Of a stretch of DNA of 64,000 bases, positions 22,605 through 36,700 are shown piece by piece. This DNA comes from Pegea sp. RAD2-039. Its lineage: Eukaryota > Chordata > Thaliacea > Salpida > Salpidae. Numbering within the stretch: the stretch's first letter is position 1; each line of letters opens with the position of its first letter. The notes under the pieces are model-generated. The model ran no database searches. It saw nothing but the letters and a program-made list of their open reading frames with translations, and had not been told where the DNA came from. The position numbers were made by a program, and so were the translations under genes. The stretch lies in the NCBI GenBank assembly GCA_034620365.1, contig JAQGEQ010000255.1, positions 434,001 to 498,000 on the forward strand. Reading direction: 5' to 3'.

Positions 22605-24618
22605 TTAAGGACATTTTCTATCAACTACCGATCTACCGGACTCTTCATACTCCAACTTTGAAATCCAAACTTGCTGAAAGGTTCCAAGAGATGCCAGGAT
22701 TGATCCTCCAATCCAAGGAGAAAAGCAACGCTCAGTAGCATTAGCACTAGCGTGAAGTTTCAGCCGCATACTTGGTGGAGTTTTACGAGATAATTCAGCG
22801 TTCAGACGCTCAGTAAATCCCTAAGAATTTCAAATGATTATATCACTAAATGATTAAAGTAGAGACATTAAAAAACTTACCTTTAACAAAGTATTTCCTC
22901 CAGTTACTATGACACTGCTAAACAGATTTGGTCGTAAATCAACATCACACATGTTTATTGAACTTGATACAACATGAGATGCCCCAAGCATAGAGTTTGT
23001 GGCAGCTCCTCTAATTCGAGATGTATTAAAAAGAGTTTCACTAATTTGCATTCTTTCAATTCCAAACTCTCTACTGTATCCGTTTGGAAAATAATATGGC
23101 ACCTAAACAAAAAATATAATTACTAATCATAAATAATAATGACTAAAATGCTAACTGGTGCTAAAATAAAAAGTATAGTATTTAGCAATTTAGATTTTAC
23201 TAATTATATAAGCAATAATAAAAGTTGATAACATAAATCCTATGAATAAATACTAGATTATTTTAGTGAAATTTTTCATTTATAATTTTTTCAAGAGCAT
23301 CTATCACAGTAAAACATTTGAACACCAAGTAAAATTTGTCAATAAAACATTTTTTATAAGTCTGCTGTTGGTAGTTAGTATGATAAACCTATATTTATAT
23401 AATTTCTTAAGTTTTATGATGAATTTATGCTTTATTTTTCAGTCATTTAACCAATTTAGTAATAGAAATAATATAAATAAAAAAAGCAACTTAAAATCAA
23501 ACCAATATTCACTTACAAGATCTTTATAAGCATCATTAAACATTTTAATCAAGGATATAGAAAGAATGTATAACTTTAGATTTAAAACAAAATCATTATA
23601 ACAAGATAGACTTTATTTATGACAAATTTTATCATCACCTAACAAAAATACATTAATTGTATACATAAATAAAAAATATATAAACTAATATTATCACTAA
23701 TTATAATTGTTTTATATTAAATTTAAATGAGTTAACTTTTGAATTCATCTATATACACAAACAAAATGTATAACAAATTACCTTTGGTAAGTTGATATTA
23801 AAGTCTTGTTCAATGAGATCACTGTCTGATACTTGAAGAACAGATGCAGAAAAATCTTTTAAGACTTGATTGACCATATATTTATGATATGATTCAGTAA
23901 CAGGGGGCAGATTTGGTTTCTTTTCCCATTTAGGTAATGCCTCAGCCAAAACATTTTCTTTGCTTTTAACCATATATTGAGGAACTACGTCAATATCCAA
24001 CGATTGAAGTAGCTCTCTACACTGTAACAATACAAATTCGCCACCTAATGGAGATCTAACAACTTTGTTTTGTAAGACATAACCATCATGAACTGGTGTA
24101 GCTGTAGTATGGGTATGTCCGCTATCTAAAACAACACCAGTAGAGCGACCACTAGAAAAAGCTGACAAAACTGGAGACTTGCAGACAAAAAATGCTGGTA
24201 TATTATACTTTTCAAACATTACTTCTGCTAATTTTTCTCTTCTATTACGTTCATTCCAAGCAGGCTCAGACATAAGTATCGGATGTTGGCTTACTTCAGT
24301 TTTTAAAAAAGAGGTAAATGTATGATCAACTATTGCTTCAAACATGTCCCAGTTTTCAATCATTCCATTTTTTAATGGGGACATTATTTCAACTTTTGAT
24401 CTAGGGAATGTAATATTATTAGTACCAATGATATATTCTTTTGATTTGAGATTTTCATTTCCTTCAGTTTGCATGGTTTCTATATCTCTAACACCCATAG
24501 ACGTAGGAAAGTTTATTTTAGGGGCATCTTCACCAGCAAATCCAGCTCTAACTGAATTAGACCCTAAATCAATTACTACAGCACCAACTTCGTCACCGCC
24601 ATAAGCTCCAGAACTCAT
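22605..24618 (-). CDS. ACTL6A: Actin-like protein 6 (BAF53), 3 exons
   Basis: Encodes a 424-residue actin-related protein, a subunit of SWI/SNF (BAF) and INO80/NuA4-type chromatin complexes in the nucleus. Minus-strand exons are 24618-23782, 23102-22881 and 22820-22605, all phase 0. The N terminus ([20 protein letters not shown]), ISPLKNG-like [13 protein letters not shown], the phosphate-loop region [19 protein letters not shown], the segment [21 protein letters not shown] and the C terminus [20 protein letters not shown]...VVDRKCP all match animal ACTL6A (human 429). An upstream in-frame ATG at 24648 would add ten residues without family support, so 24618 is preferred. The introns are 679 and 60 bp. 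The second sits at K|GFTERLN. No damage is seen. Confidence 0.95.
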
Positions 24619-24649
24619 TTTATTTTGTATAAGAATTATGATTAACAAA

Positions 24650-27600
24650 TCAGATGTTTATCTAAAAACAGATTTTTTTAAATATAAAATATCAAATAAA
24701 AGTTATAATTATACTAAATAAATATAAATTTATTTTTATTAAAACTTATTATTTCTTGATAATCTATGTATCAAAGTAAACAATTATTATATTTCTAAAT
24801 ATTGAAACTATACAATAAAATAATAGCCAAGAAAACAAATTAAAATTAAAAACAAAAAATAAATACAATAGTTCATAAAAACAAAGTTATTTTGAATCAT
24901 AGTAGTGAAAGGAATTATTAAAATCAAATTATTTTTAACAAACTTCTCAAAATCATACTTTTTTTATCTGTAGATGTAGTAATAGCAAAATACTTTAGTA
25001 TAAAATATAAGAAAACATATCATAATAAAGAGCAAACAAGAGAAACATATCATAATGGCAATTGCTTTATAAAAAATACATTTCTAAATAAAATATTTAA
25101 AAAATAGCATGAAGATACAAAAAAAAAACTTATTTTTAATTGCAAACAAAATTTGCTTAAAATTTAATATAAAGAACTTAAATAAAAATTATTTCTATAA
25201 AAAGTATAAAAATAAGATAAATAAAACATATAAAAGAAACAGATATATTAACACAGAATAAAGTTCATACAAAAGTATACTGTTTAAAATAAAAATTAAA
25301 CTAAAATAAGATCTACAAAATTACAAAAAATAATGTAAAAACAAAGATCTTAGACGTTAAGTTATTTCAATTAACTTTTCTTAATAAGCTTAAAATTAGA
25401 GAAGCAAAACAAATCCAGAAGTTTGATTCTAAATTGTGCGCGTAATATTTTTGTTTGAGTTGTATTAAAACGCACTAGATTACTAATAAAATATATTATA
25501 AAAAAATAACATTAAATATAGATGAATGATTTAATACATGTTAACTTCTCTATGAGTTTAAAAATATTTAAAAATATTTTGTTGTAAATTTTCTTCTAAA
25601 ATCTTTTTCTTATAGATAAATTTTTTCAAGCATGCATAAAAGTAGTTTGCCAACTCACATAGTAAACAAATTATATGTTATAAACACTGTTATAATCTTT
25701 AAAGGAACCAAAAATAATATAGTTGTTTATTTATTATTTAAAAGTTTTTTTTTTCGCTTTTACTGAAACCTTATTCTAATAATTACACTACTAATTTGAG
25801 TAATTTCGTCAATTCTAATAGTTACTGATATATTAAAAAACAATGTATATTTAGATTATATAATTTATGTATAAGAAACAAATTTGCTTATATGATTTTT
25901 TTATACTTATTATGCTTTGCTTACAATGTTAGATATTTAATCTAACAAGATAGAAAAAAAATTTAAGAAATTAACTTCTGGTTAACTCATCATTATATCG
26001 ATTATATTTGATTTCGTTTGACAATCGATTTAATTGTTTCTCAGAAATTATAGAGCTTGCTTGCCAGTCAACATCCAAGTAGCTTTGGTTCACAGGCATA
26101 CGTAAATGCAATGATTAAAGGGTGCGTCGCAAGTAGTTATTACAAACGAAGAGATGGAAAATATTTCATGGCTGTTAAAGTTTGGTTAGGGTACGATGTA
26201 TAGATTATGGATGACATTAAACAGTTAAAACTAGCAACATTGTTAGTAAAAATGGTAGGAAAAGTTTTGAACTCTATCAAAACTTTACGTTGTATGTGCG
26301 TTATTGCTAATAGCGCTATCTTTTGAATTTCAGCTCCTTGTCTTTTTTTTCAATGAGATTTTAAAATTCTTTCGATAACATTCCTAATGCACCAATCACA
26401 GATTTATAAATTTATAAATGGAGTGTTATAGTAATTACTTTCCGCACTCTTTAAATGTCTATTTCTGGTTTCTTGTTTTCTTCTCGAATTATTTCATATT
26501 TACATCGCTTGGTAATTTGTATTATTAAGTAACGTCTATTCATAAATAACTTTATCTTCTTTATTATTTGTAAATGCAAATCTACAATCAAGATTGTTGA
26601 GTGAAAAAAGAATTAATAAATAACAACTCCTGAAAAACCCAAGGACTAGTGAACTTTAGTTGAATATTAGAAATATCCTTTAAAATGAAAGATCACAGTT
26701 GTTTACAGCAAAAAATAACTTACAACATAACCATGAGTTAAACGCAATTAAAAGTATCAATAAATCATATATGTTAGATACTCCAGTACTTAATTCTCTA
26801 TAAAAACCTTAAAAGCAAAAAAGTTCGTAACTCGTATTCTTTTTAAGTTTTCGTTAAACATTTCTGAATCCAAAAAATTATTTTACAATTTGTTTAATTG
26901 ATCTTTATATATTAAAACAGTAGGTAAAATTAATGTGATCAACGTTGCCTGCAAATATTCAAGAAAACTGTGCGCTGAAATATCTCAACTCTTTAAATTT
27001 TCTATTCAGTGAAACGACCAAGTGATCTGGGGCAGTAATTTTAAAGTTAATGGATTAAAGTTTTCTGTAAGGCAGTAACACCATTTAACCATATTGAAGA
27101 ATGGTACTAACTGCGCTAAATTGGTAGCAGCATGTAGTACAGTGTACCGTGTCTTTGACGACAAGTTGTAATTTGAATCAACATGTACAAAGCACAGTGA
27201 ATTAGTAGCCAAAAAAACACTCTTCCATCTCGTCGCCTGTAATTATTAGTTAAAGTTTTCATGAAATTTATAACAATATCAGATGCCATTTAATATTTTG
27301 TTTAAATATGGTACTTTTGAACACTTTTATAACTTAATTAGCTTATTTCTTAGCTGTAAGCCGGAATTTTAAGTATAAATTACAAAATAAGCTAAATCAG
27401 TCAATATGACTTTTTTGATTGTAGAGGCGAATTATTTATTAAATAGGACAGGCTTTAGCTGTATAATATAACTTAGTTTAGGAAAATCTGTATTTCAAAC
27501 AAACCACTCTACAAGTATTTACTACTAAAGATAAAAGCTTCTACAACTAATTCTAAATAGCTTTTTAGTTTGAAGTTATTCTGCTAATATTAAATGTATA

Positions 27601-28200
27601 CACCTTTTCATAACCTGCTAATCATGATTTAAAATTTACCTTCGAAATTAAGAAATTTGAAATCCTTTCTTAGACTCTCATAAAATAATACGACTTCAGC
27701 ACATTAAAAGACTTAAATAGAAGTATAGCTAGGCCTGTTTAAAATCTGTTTCACACAAAAAATCTTGTTACGTCCACTTATAGTCAATGAATTTTCAGTC
27801 AATAAAACTTAAATTTCACGTATGAAAACAATTTAATTTTGATATTGAGTTTAAAGACCATATTAAACAGAAGCTAAAAATTAGTTGTTACAAATTTCAT
27901 CTACTTCATCTTTTTCTAGTTTTATAGTTAGTTTTTTACAATCATAGAAGGAACAAAATAAAATAGCTATTTTTTAAATTGGCTAGTTATTACTTTCTCA
28001 CAAAAATGTTGAAGAACCTTTTTAATATTTGTTTTATTTTTAACTAATTCAATTATACAGTGCTATTTGTAAATACGTCATCAAAGTAAATATTTAGCAA
28101 AACAACTGTTAAACTCTTCCTTCTATAAACGTTTTCGTTTGTTGGTTCTTTTTAAATTGCAATATTAAAAAATCAAAAGACTAAAAATTTTTTGATTTGT
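24650..28200. other. AT-rich spacer, 3.5 kb
   Basis: No supported gene. The minus-strand open frame at 27006-27212 lies in a slightly GC-richer patch (27000-27240) but has no splice ends or family signal. The stretch next to 24620 presumably holds the ACTL6A promoter. Confidence 0.45.
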
Positions 28201-28219
28201 TTTAAGGTTTTATAAAGTA

Positions 28220-28320
28220 ATGATTGGCTGTTGCTATTGAAAATAGATGACGTCATACTGAGTAATACTGGACAAACTCAGTTCTTCCCTGCGTTAGGAC
28301 TATTTATCATTTTTACCTTT
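28220..28320 (+). promoter_or_regulatory. CCAAT/CRE promoter candidate upstream of PTP4A
   Basis: TGATTGGCTG (an inverted CCAAT box) is followed 20 bases later by a perfect CRE palindrome, TGACGTCA (28248-28255), then by a GC-richer stretch. This pair is a classic animal promoter arrangement. The nearest downstream plus-strand gene is PTP4A, whose relatives have long 5' UTR introns, so a transcription start here with a non-coding first exon is plausible but unproven. Confidence 0.4.
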
Positions 28321-30834
28321 GCCCGTTAATTTGTAGATTAAGTAATTCGACTTTGTGTAAATTTATGATATAGGTGAATTATTTCAATCATTTACGCAAT
28401 AAGTTAATGATATAGATAGTTGAGATATTTTGTATGACTTGTTACATAGATTGTGGTTTGTTTTTCATATATTTTGTTTCTGTAAACTAATTATAAATTT
28501 TCTGGTTTAAACAGTGTGTTTATGAAATTCGATATTTAATTTAATTTGTACTTTTTATTGAAACAATATAACATATTGCCTAATAAAAATATATTTCAAG
28601 TTAGATTGGATAATATTTTATATATAAAACTTTGTACTTTTTTTATTACTTTACTAAAACCTACTTTACATTGATTTTCAGCTAAATTAGTTTAAAAACA
28701 TTTTTTTAGCTCTTTAAGTCATTTAAAGTCAGTTTTTATGTTTTCAATCTTTTTATATGTAGAAATAAGGTTTCATTAAAAATTATTTAAACTTTATAAT
28801 TTTTTTTAAGACTTAGAATTATATAAAAAATATTTATTTTTTTTAACTTATCATTTCTAATTAATTATCTACTTTTTAATGATATGTTATATACTTTTGT
28901 GTGTAGATTTTATAAAAAAATATTTTTTATGTTTTTGTTGTAAGCAATTGTGAGTGTAGAAAGCTGAACCTTTTATAGAAAATAATTCTTTATTTATTAA
29001 GAATGTCATATTTTAAAAATTTTTAGGTTCTTTTAGAGTTATTTTTTGTACCACCATTTAGACAGGCAACAAGCCTTACAGATTTATTCATCACTTACAC
29101 CAGATGTTTGCGATACTAAAATCGGTTAGTTCATACTTCTTGTTATTTAGTTGTATATATTTTTTCTGAACTCTAAAGTTTTACTGTTCAAATAAATATT
29201 AGTTTTTGTAGCTTTTGCTTTTATTTGAAATATAATTGGTTAGTTTTTGGTTTAAATATTGGTTTATCCAAGTAAAATATTTATATTATTTCAATTGAAT
29301 TATTCTTAGAAGACAAATAATGCTTTATTTATATAAACTTTTTGTCTAATTTTAAAAAAATATATAAATTCTAAAATATAGCTTTTCATATGATAATTAA
29401 ATATGAACATTTAATAGAAACAATAAACATCATTTAGATATTTAATTTTGTATTATTTGTTATTTAACATTTTATTATTTTAGTCTGTTTAGTTTGAAGG
29501 TCAAATGTTTTAAGTCTTACTAATATTTATTAGTCTTAAATTTAATTTTTAAATTTATTATATTACTTTTTAAAACTATCTATAAAAAGTTTTTTATATA
29601 TTTTTTAAGTTTTAATTGTAGAATAAAATCTTTTAAAATATTATTTAGAGTTAGCTGCTTTAAATATCTTCAGATTTTTACTCATGGTAAAATTTTGTTA
29701 TAAAAATTCAATGAACCATCTGTTATATGTATTAATTATATTGTTGATATATAATTTTTTAGTTATATTTTCAATTATTTTTCAGGTTAAGATTTCAAAA
29801 GAGACATTAAAGTTGTATAACTTAGTTCTGGATATCAACAGACTTCGATTTTCACCCCATTGCTTCGCACAACACCCATAATAATTTATATTTCATTGGT
29901 AAGCTATAATGAAATTGATATATTATAATAATAATCGTCATATTTAAAAATATTTAAACTTGATTATCTGGTATGCTTCAACAATAACTTAGTATAATAT
30001 GTTTTGTTTATAGTTAGTTTTTTTTAAGGATTTTTAAAAAGTGTTTTAAAAAGCAAATAAAAATCTTAATATGTTTGAATATTTGTGATATAATTTTTAA
30101 TTTATTTTTTTGTTGGTATTCCTTTGCTTTTATTTCAATGTTGACTTTAATATTGATATTTAATCCTTTTTTATAATTATTTTATAGAAACATCTTTACT
30201 TATAAGTCTTTTAAATTGTTTATACTTTTATAGATTATTTGGTGGATTTTTTGTTTTCTTATTTACTCAGGTATGGATTTTTTAGATTATGAAATATATA
30301 TCTTTAATATAAGTTAAATTTGAGCTAAATAATTTATAAGTAAATGTGTTAGTGTCTAATATGTTCCTAAATTCAGTTAGTAGTATGTACTTATTCAAAC
30401 AAAAGTTAATTTAATCTATACTGATAATAATTTAATTCAAGCATCATAAATAATTTCAAATAAAATCGAATTATGTACTATTAATCATTTTTACATTTAA
30501 TGATAGTCTGTAGCAATAAAAGCAAACGTTTTACAATCTAGATCCTTAGATGGGGTGAAGTTTGTTGTCTAAACCCCTGCAAACGTTAAAGCAAGTGCGA
30601 AATTTCTTAGTGCTACTGTTCAAACAGCATCCTTGCCTATACATTCACTCACTGTCAATGAACATTGGACATTTGTACTGCTCCTACATTCTGTTTTATT
30701 TTGAGTTATTTTAAAAGTAGATTTTTTTTCTAGTTTCTAATTCTCTAATTTCTCAACAAATTTGAAATCAATTTTCTTACATATCTTTTTTTTTCTAGCT
30801 TTTAATACTTGGGCATACTCATTAGTTATTTAAG

Positions 30835-33502
30835 ATGTCTCGCGTCAATCGACCAGCCCCTGTTGAGGTTGTTCACAAGAATATGAGATTCCTAATCACC
30901 CATAATCCTACCAATGGTTCGATTGGAAAATTTTATGAGGTTGGTAATTATTCTTTATGAAAAGTGTCTAGTAGATGAGTTTTTAATTTGACTGTACTCA
31001 TCTTTATTCTAGTCATGTATTTAATAAGTTTTTAAGTTTTTGCAGTGATTCATTTTGATTATAAACATTACACTAAGATGTTTTATTTTAATGTCAACAT
31101 TTTTATATTTTTATATTTTCTTGAATTGTTTCAAATTATTCTTTTAACTGAAATTTCTTGTAAGCTTTTAAGTTTGATTGATTAATGTTTTTGTTTTTAA
31201 ATTCTATTCCTTTTGGAGATATACCTAACTACTTAAGCCTAAAAGCCACCATTAGATAACAACCTTTTAATATTATCTTCATAATTATATCTTTCAATTT
31301 AGTAGATGGTTGAAACTTTTTTTTTTCAAACTTATTTCACTATTTCTATCAACTACAATTTTCTCAAAGTAAACTGTTATTAGATAATAACACGTCATTG
31401 AAAAAGGTTAACATTCTTACATGCTTTTCAACATTTCTCTGACTTGTATTTAACTATTTTTACATAAAGCTTTTATTTCAGTTGTCTGATATAATTCTCT
31501 ACTGTTAAAGCTACAGATAACAACAGTATTTCTCAATATCAAGATTAATAGAACTAACTCTTGTACCTACAAAAGCCTAGTGACATTTATTACTGAAGCA
31601 AATTTTTTACAAACGCTTTTTACTTCATAGTCAAGTGAATTGATTTATCATTTGTTTCATTTATGCCAATATTTATTGATTTGTTTTTTTTCAATCCTTT
31701 TAAAACCTAACTAATTGTGTAGTTTATGATATTTATATAGACATTTTTCACTATATATCTCGATTGAAATTATTTTTTTCGAATTTTTCAAATATTTTCA
31801 TTCAATGCCCCTCAGTTTTCAGAAAAACTCAAATAAAAGAATCAAATATTTACAATTTTGTTGTTTAGATTTATCAAAACTTTTGTTTCTACCTCAAATT
31901 TTCTACATAAAATTCCAAAAGCAACTTTTTATTTTCTCTATCTTCTAATTTTCTTTATTTGTTTTGATGATTTTTGTTATGTTTGTTGTTACTTCTATAT
32001 CCTATTTCATAAAAACTTTGATGTTATGATGTAATTAATCAAACCCTGAAACAAAATCCTATTTAGTGACAACAGCTAGTAGTCTAAACAATATTTGTTT
32101 AGTATCTTGTGCTTTTTTAGAAAATATATTTTAAATTTTGTTGTATCTGTTCAAACAATTACAAAAATTTCAGCTATCTTTTAGTAAATAACATAGTTGA
32201 ATAACCTTCTACCTTACTAAAAGATTATTTTCTTTAATTAAATTGAAATTATCCTTTAAAGTGATAGTTCATTGAAATTAAATAGATTTTTCTGTCTCAA
32301 TCATTAAACGTTTTTTCAACGACATGTAATCTTTCAAGTTTTTCGAAATTTTTATAATATTTCAGTTATTTATTTAGCAAATTGTGGAAATATTTTATTC
32401 AATTTTTTAATGGTTAATTTTTTACAGTGTTTGTTAGAACCCACGTACTTTCCATATTTACTTGTTTCATTCAAACTATTATTTTTTACATTTCAAATTG
32501 TTTCAACATTAATACAATTCTTTTTAATATTTAAAACTCTAACAATAATTATTTTAAACAATTGATATTTACTTCTAATCTATAGATTTTGCGACAATAC
32601 AATACTGACACTGTTGTACGAGTTTGTAAATCAACTTATGATACAGAACCTTTAATTTCGAAAGGAATCAAAGTTTTGGTGAGTTGTTTTATGTTGACAA
32701 CTTTAAATTACAGCTTTCTTTTTACTACTCAAGATAAATTTGATAAGTGAGAAAAGAAGAAAGAAGAAATTCGCTTTTAAATGTTTCTCACGAGTTGAAT
32801 TTATTTTCTTGGCTTTTAAATTCCAAATTTAATTAAAGTTTTTTTCTTGCAAAAAATTTCACTTCGAAAAATTAGCAGAAAAAAAAACTGTTTTTTTAAC
32901 ATTAATCTCAAAATGTTGTCTTCAAAGATATCTGTCTTCTACATTGGCATCTAACATTAATTATTTAACTGATTCAATATTTTAATGAATAATTACAAGA
33001 TGTCATGTTAAAAAAATCTCAATTCATCTTTCATTGGGCAAATTTGACAAATGATTTTCTCTCAAAGGACTGGGAGTTTCAAGATGGAGCTCCTCCTCCA
33101 AAGATGATCGTTGAAAACTGGTTAAAGCTCCTAAAAGCTCACTGTAAGGAGCATCCTACTAACTGTATCGCTGTTCATTGTGTAGCTGGTCTTGGCAGGT
33201 TTGTGTTTACAAAAATACAACTAAAAGGTAATTTTTTCTCATTTATTTGACTATTTTTAGAGCCCCGGTCTTGGTAGCTGTGGCGTTGATGGAAAGTGGT
33301 ATGAAATATGAAGACGCAGTGGAGTTTATCCGACAGTAAGTTCATTTTTCCATCACAAATTATTTCCATTCATAAATTTATTCCTAATAGAAAACGTCGA
33401 GGAGCAATCAACCGTAACCAGCTACAATATCTTGAAAAATATAGACCCAAGTATTGCCTAAAATCAAAAGAAAACGGTTTTGGGAGCTGTTGTATACAAT
33501 AG
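30835..33502 (+). CDS. PTP4A: Protein tyrosine phosphatase PTP4A / PRL, 5 exons
   Basis: Encodes a 171-residue prenylated phosphatase of the PRL family, which acts at the plasma membrane and endosomes and binds CNNM magnesium transporters. Exons: 30835-30939, 32586-32678, 33068-33198, 33261-33335 and 33391-33502; all junctions keep frame. Key residues fall at the family positions: regulatory C49 in VRVC, general acid D72 in DWEFQDG, nucleophile C104 and R110 in HCVAGLGR, and the CAAX box CCIQ at 168-171. The WPFDD loop of vertebrate PRLs reads WEFQD here, which is a local variation. Human PTP4A1 has 173 residues. Intron 1 is 1.65 kb and its donor (GTTGGT) is weak. No other start fits the family N terminus NRPAPVEV. 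Confidence 0.95.
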
Positions 33503-33737
33503 CTGTTTTTCTATTGCCTTTTTTCGAGTGTTTTAGTTGGAATTCACTTCTTGTATTTTAGTTGTTGTTAATGTTTTGTCTCTACCCCCCCACCTTTACA
33601 TCTAACAAATTTGTTCATCATGTTGAATTGTATTTAATAATATGATTGGTTTTATATGGCATGGTTTTCATTTATTTTGGCCTGCCTTTGAACTTGCCAT
33701 ATCCAACTTGAAACACTTCAAACCTTCAGTAGATTTC

Positions 33738-33743
33738 AATAAA
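33738..33743 (+). terminator. Poly(A) signal AATAAA, likely PTP4A
   Basis: Lies about 235 bases after the PTP4A stop, followed by a T-rich stretch. It is the first AATAAA downstream. Confidence 0.5.
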
Positions 33744-33779
33744 ATATCTTGAAACTGAAGTTTGAAAATAATAAGTTGA

Positions 33780-36700
33780 AATTTTTATTTATTAAATTAG
33801 AATCTGAAGCTGCTACCTATTTACTTGCAGCTAAAACTAAAACAACAAAAATTTCAGTTTGTTCATTTCCAAAACAACCTATAAAGCAAGATGACTTAAT
33901 TTTTATTTAATCTTCATCACAAAGATTTAAATCCTAGTAAAACCAACAAGTTTCAACCAGATTCGTCGCTGACCTGTTTGTTCACCTTCAAGTAGCTTGC
34001 TTGTGGATTGTATAAAACTATTTTGGCTTCTTGAATATTACTGATGAGCAATTAATTTATGACAACTTATTAAGATTAATTTTCAAACCTTTTCATTTGC
34101 TTTGTTCTTTTTGTTGAAATGCGAATATGGCATCTTAAGCAGTTTAATAAATTAAATAATGATGCAAATTTTATAGATTATTTATTTTGCAACTTAGTGT
34201 CGCAATAACATTCGAAACAGAGGTTTCTACTCTATGTAAGTGTTAACAAAATCGACGTTCTAACTTTTATCACAAAGTAACCCTCCCTAGTTTTATCTGA
34301 ACTCTTAAAAGACTATTACGTCAATAAGTCTCATGACTTCAGAGGTAATTTTTAGACGCATAATTTGCTCAGACAGTTTAATCCAATAAATCATACATTA
34401 CTAGTCTTTAGCTCATTTTGAAATAATGATGTAGGTCTTAATTATCAAACAATTGAATAAGACAAAAGATTACATTACTTTTAATACTATCTTATGACTA
34501 GAATGGTAGTAAACAATTTAATAATTAATCTTTATTTAGTGATGAGGCTTATTTTTATTAAAATCACGTGATCTATATAATTGGCAAATGAAGTCACATG
34601 GAAGCAAACAAATAAAAAATTTCCAGTAGAATTTTATTTGTAAACAATATCTGCTATCTTGCGTAGATATAAGGAATTAATTACGTAAATGTTGAGCTGA
34701 ACTAAATTAGTTTTTATTTAAAATTTTAGCTTTCTTGAGGTAGATCAATAAAGTTATAATATCTTGTGAAATATCATTAGAGCAATTATTAAAAAAAAAC
34801 AATTTGTACTTTACAATAAGTTTGAAGTTTATTTTGAAACTTTAAATATACTTCTATCCTTTTTTAAACTTTTGGCTTGAACTGTCAATAATTACATTCT
34901 TCCTTTTATTTCAACATTTTCTTTATAATGAAATAAACTTTTGACGTATATAGATGCAAAATCCAGCTTTTAAGTAATATATTTTTTTTACTTTAAACAA
35001 ATATTTTATCAGAAACAGACATCTTATAAGTAATAAACTTTTTAATGTTACATAGAGCTTACAGTATACATTATTATAAATAAAATAAAATTCATTACAT
35101 CAAATTAGATTTAACTCAAACTATAGTTTGTAAAAATTCTTATTTTTATTATTATAAATTGTAAAGCAAACCTGTTTAGAAATTAATACTAAACTTGAAA
35201 TAAAGCTTGAGTAACTTTTTTTCAACATAACTTTGGTTCTTTAGAAAATTTGAATTAAACAAGTTTAGTTTTAATCTTTAGAAAAGCTTTAGTCTACTGA
35301 AAAATCACTATCTTAAAAACTTTATTCTTAAGCTAATTAGCTTTTATCGTCTAAAAATAAAATTATACAATAGTAGTACAAATAGTAATCATAAATAATA
35401 AACAAATTATAAAAATATTTTATTGGAGTTTTTTTCTGAAATACAAAATTCAGTTTTAAAAATGTAATAGATAAATTAATCTTTTTTGTAGCTTTATAAA
35501 GATAATTTTTGTTTACTTATTTTTATTATGTTTTTGGTCATCTTTGGATTTTGAATATTATATAAAGCTTTTTTACCATTAAGGATGTTGTGACATCTTA
35601 CATTTATTGAAATTTTCTATTAAAAGATTTCAAAATTCGATAAATGTTATTTTCTTTTCTTCTCAGCTACTTTGTAGCTTTTTAATAAACAAATTCACAA
35701 TTTAAATCACAAAAAAAGTGTTGCTTTTGTAATAAAATAATTTTAATACATTTTAAGTTTGTTAATATTGTAAATATTAGATTTTATAAAGCAAATCTTT
35801 TAGAAATTTAAACTTATTTTTTAAAGAGCATACACGCTACAATGAAAATAGATGTTACGTGTCTCTTGAGAACTCTTAATCGCCAAAATTTATCTGTAAT
35901 TTAAGCTTTTACTGATGTTGTTGTTTTCAGGTCAAAACGACAAATCGACCGTATTAGCTGCTATTAACTTTTGTATGTTGCTCGTGGCATTATAGTCACA
36001 TGTAGAATAAAGCAAATTTTTGATCATGTTGTCAGACATATTGAAGGGCTATGTAAATAATTAAAATAATTGTTGAAAATGATATTTGTTTATTTATTAT
36101 TCACGATCAATGAAATAAAACAAAAGCTCATTTTTTATTTAGGTATTTATACAAAGCTCATAAATAATTTAGTTTGCTTCTTTAAAATCAAATGTCAACT
36201 ACAAAATGTAAACCTTAAATTGGTAATCTTATACACCATTATCAATGAAATATAGAAATAAAATAGTTTTTCAAAAAATATTATTTAAGTTTCAAATAAT
36301 TAAGTCATAAAAATATGAATAAAAAATTGTTTAGTGAATAAGTTTCAAAAAATTTCTATTTTTTGTTAGAAAATCGTAAAATTATCTCCATTTTCATTTC
36401 AAAAAGAGTTAAAACTTTAAACCTTATAAACTAATTCAATATTAGACTGGCTTTGAAAACAGGATGCTTAAAATGTATTAAAATAAAACACAAATTAATA
36501 AAAGTAAAAAATAATATTTCCATTACAAAATTATTATTTTTTATAATTTTGATTTTTTTAAGAACTTGAATGGTTTTTTGGGTCTTAATCAAAATTCAAG
36601 TCTTTTTTACTTCCAACTTTTTAAATTGTTACTTTCTAGGTATATAAAATAGATATTTCTTCAAAAATTTTTTAATTTATTTCAACTGTAATAAAAGTTG

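Noticed and set aside
24344-24604. Plus-strand 86-codon ORF
   Set aside because: It is antisense to ACTL6A exon 1, which is strongly conserved on the minus strand.
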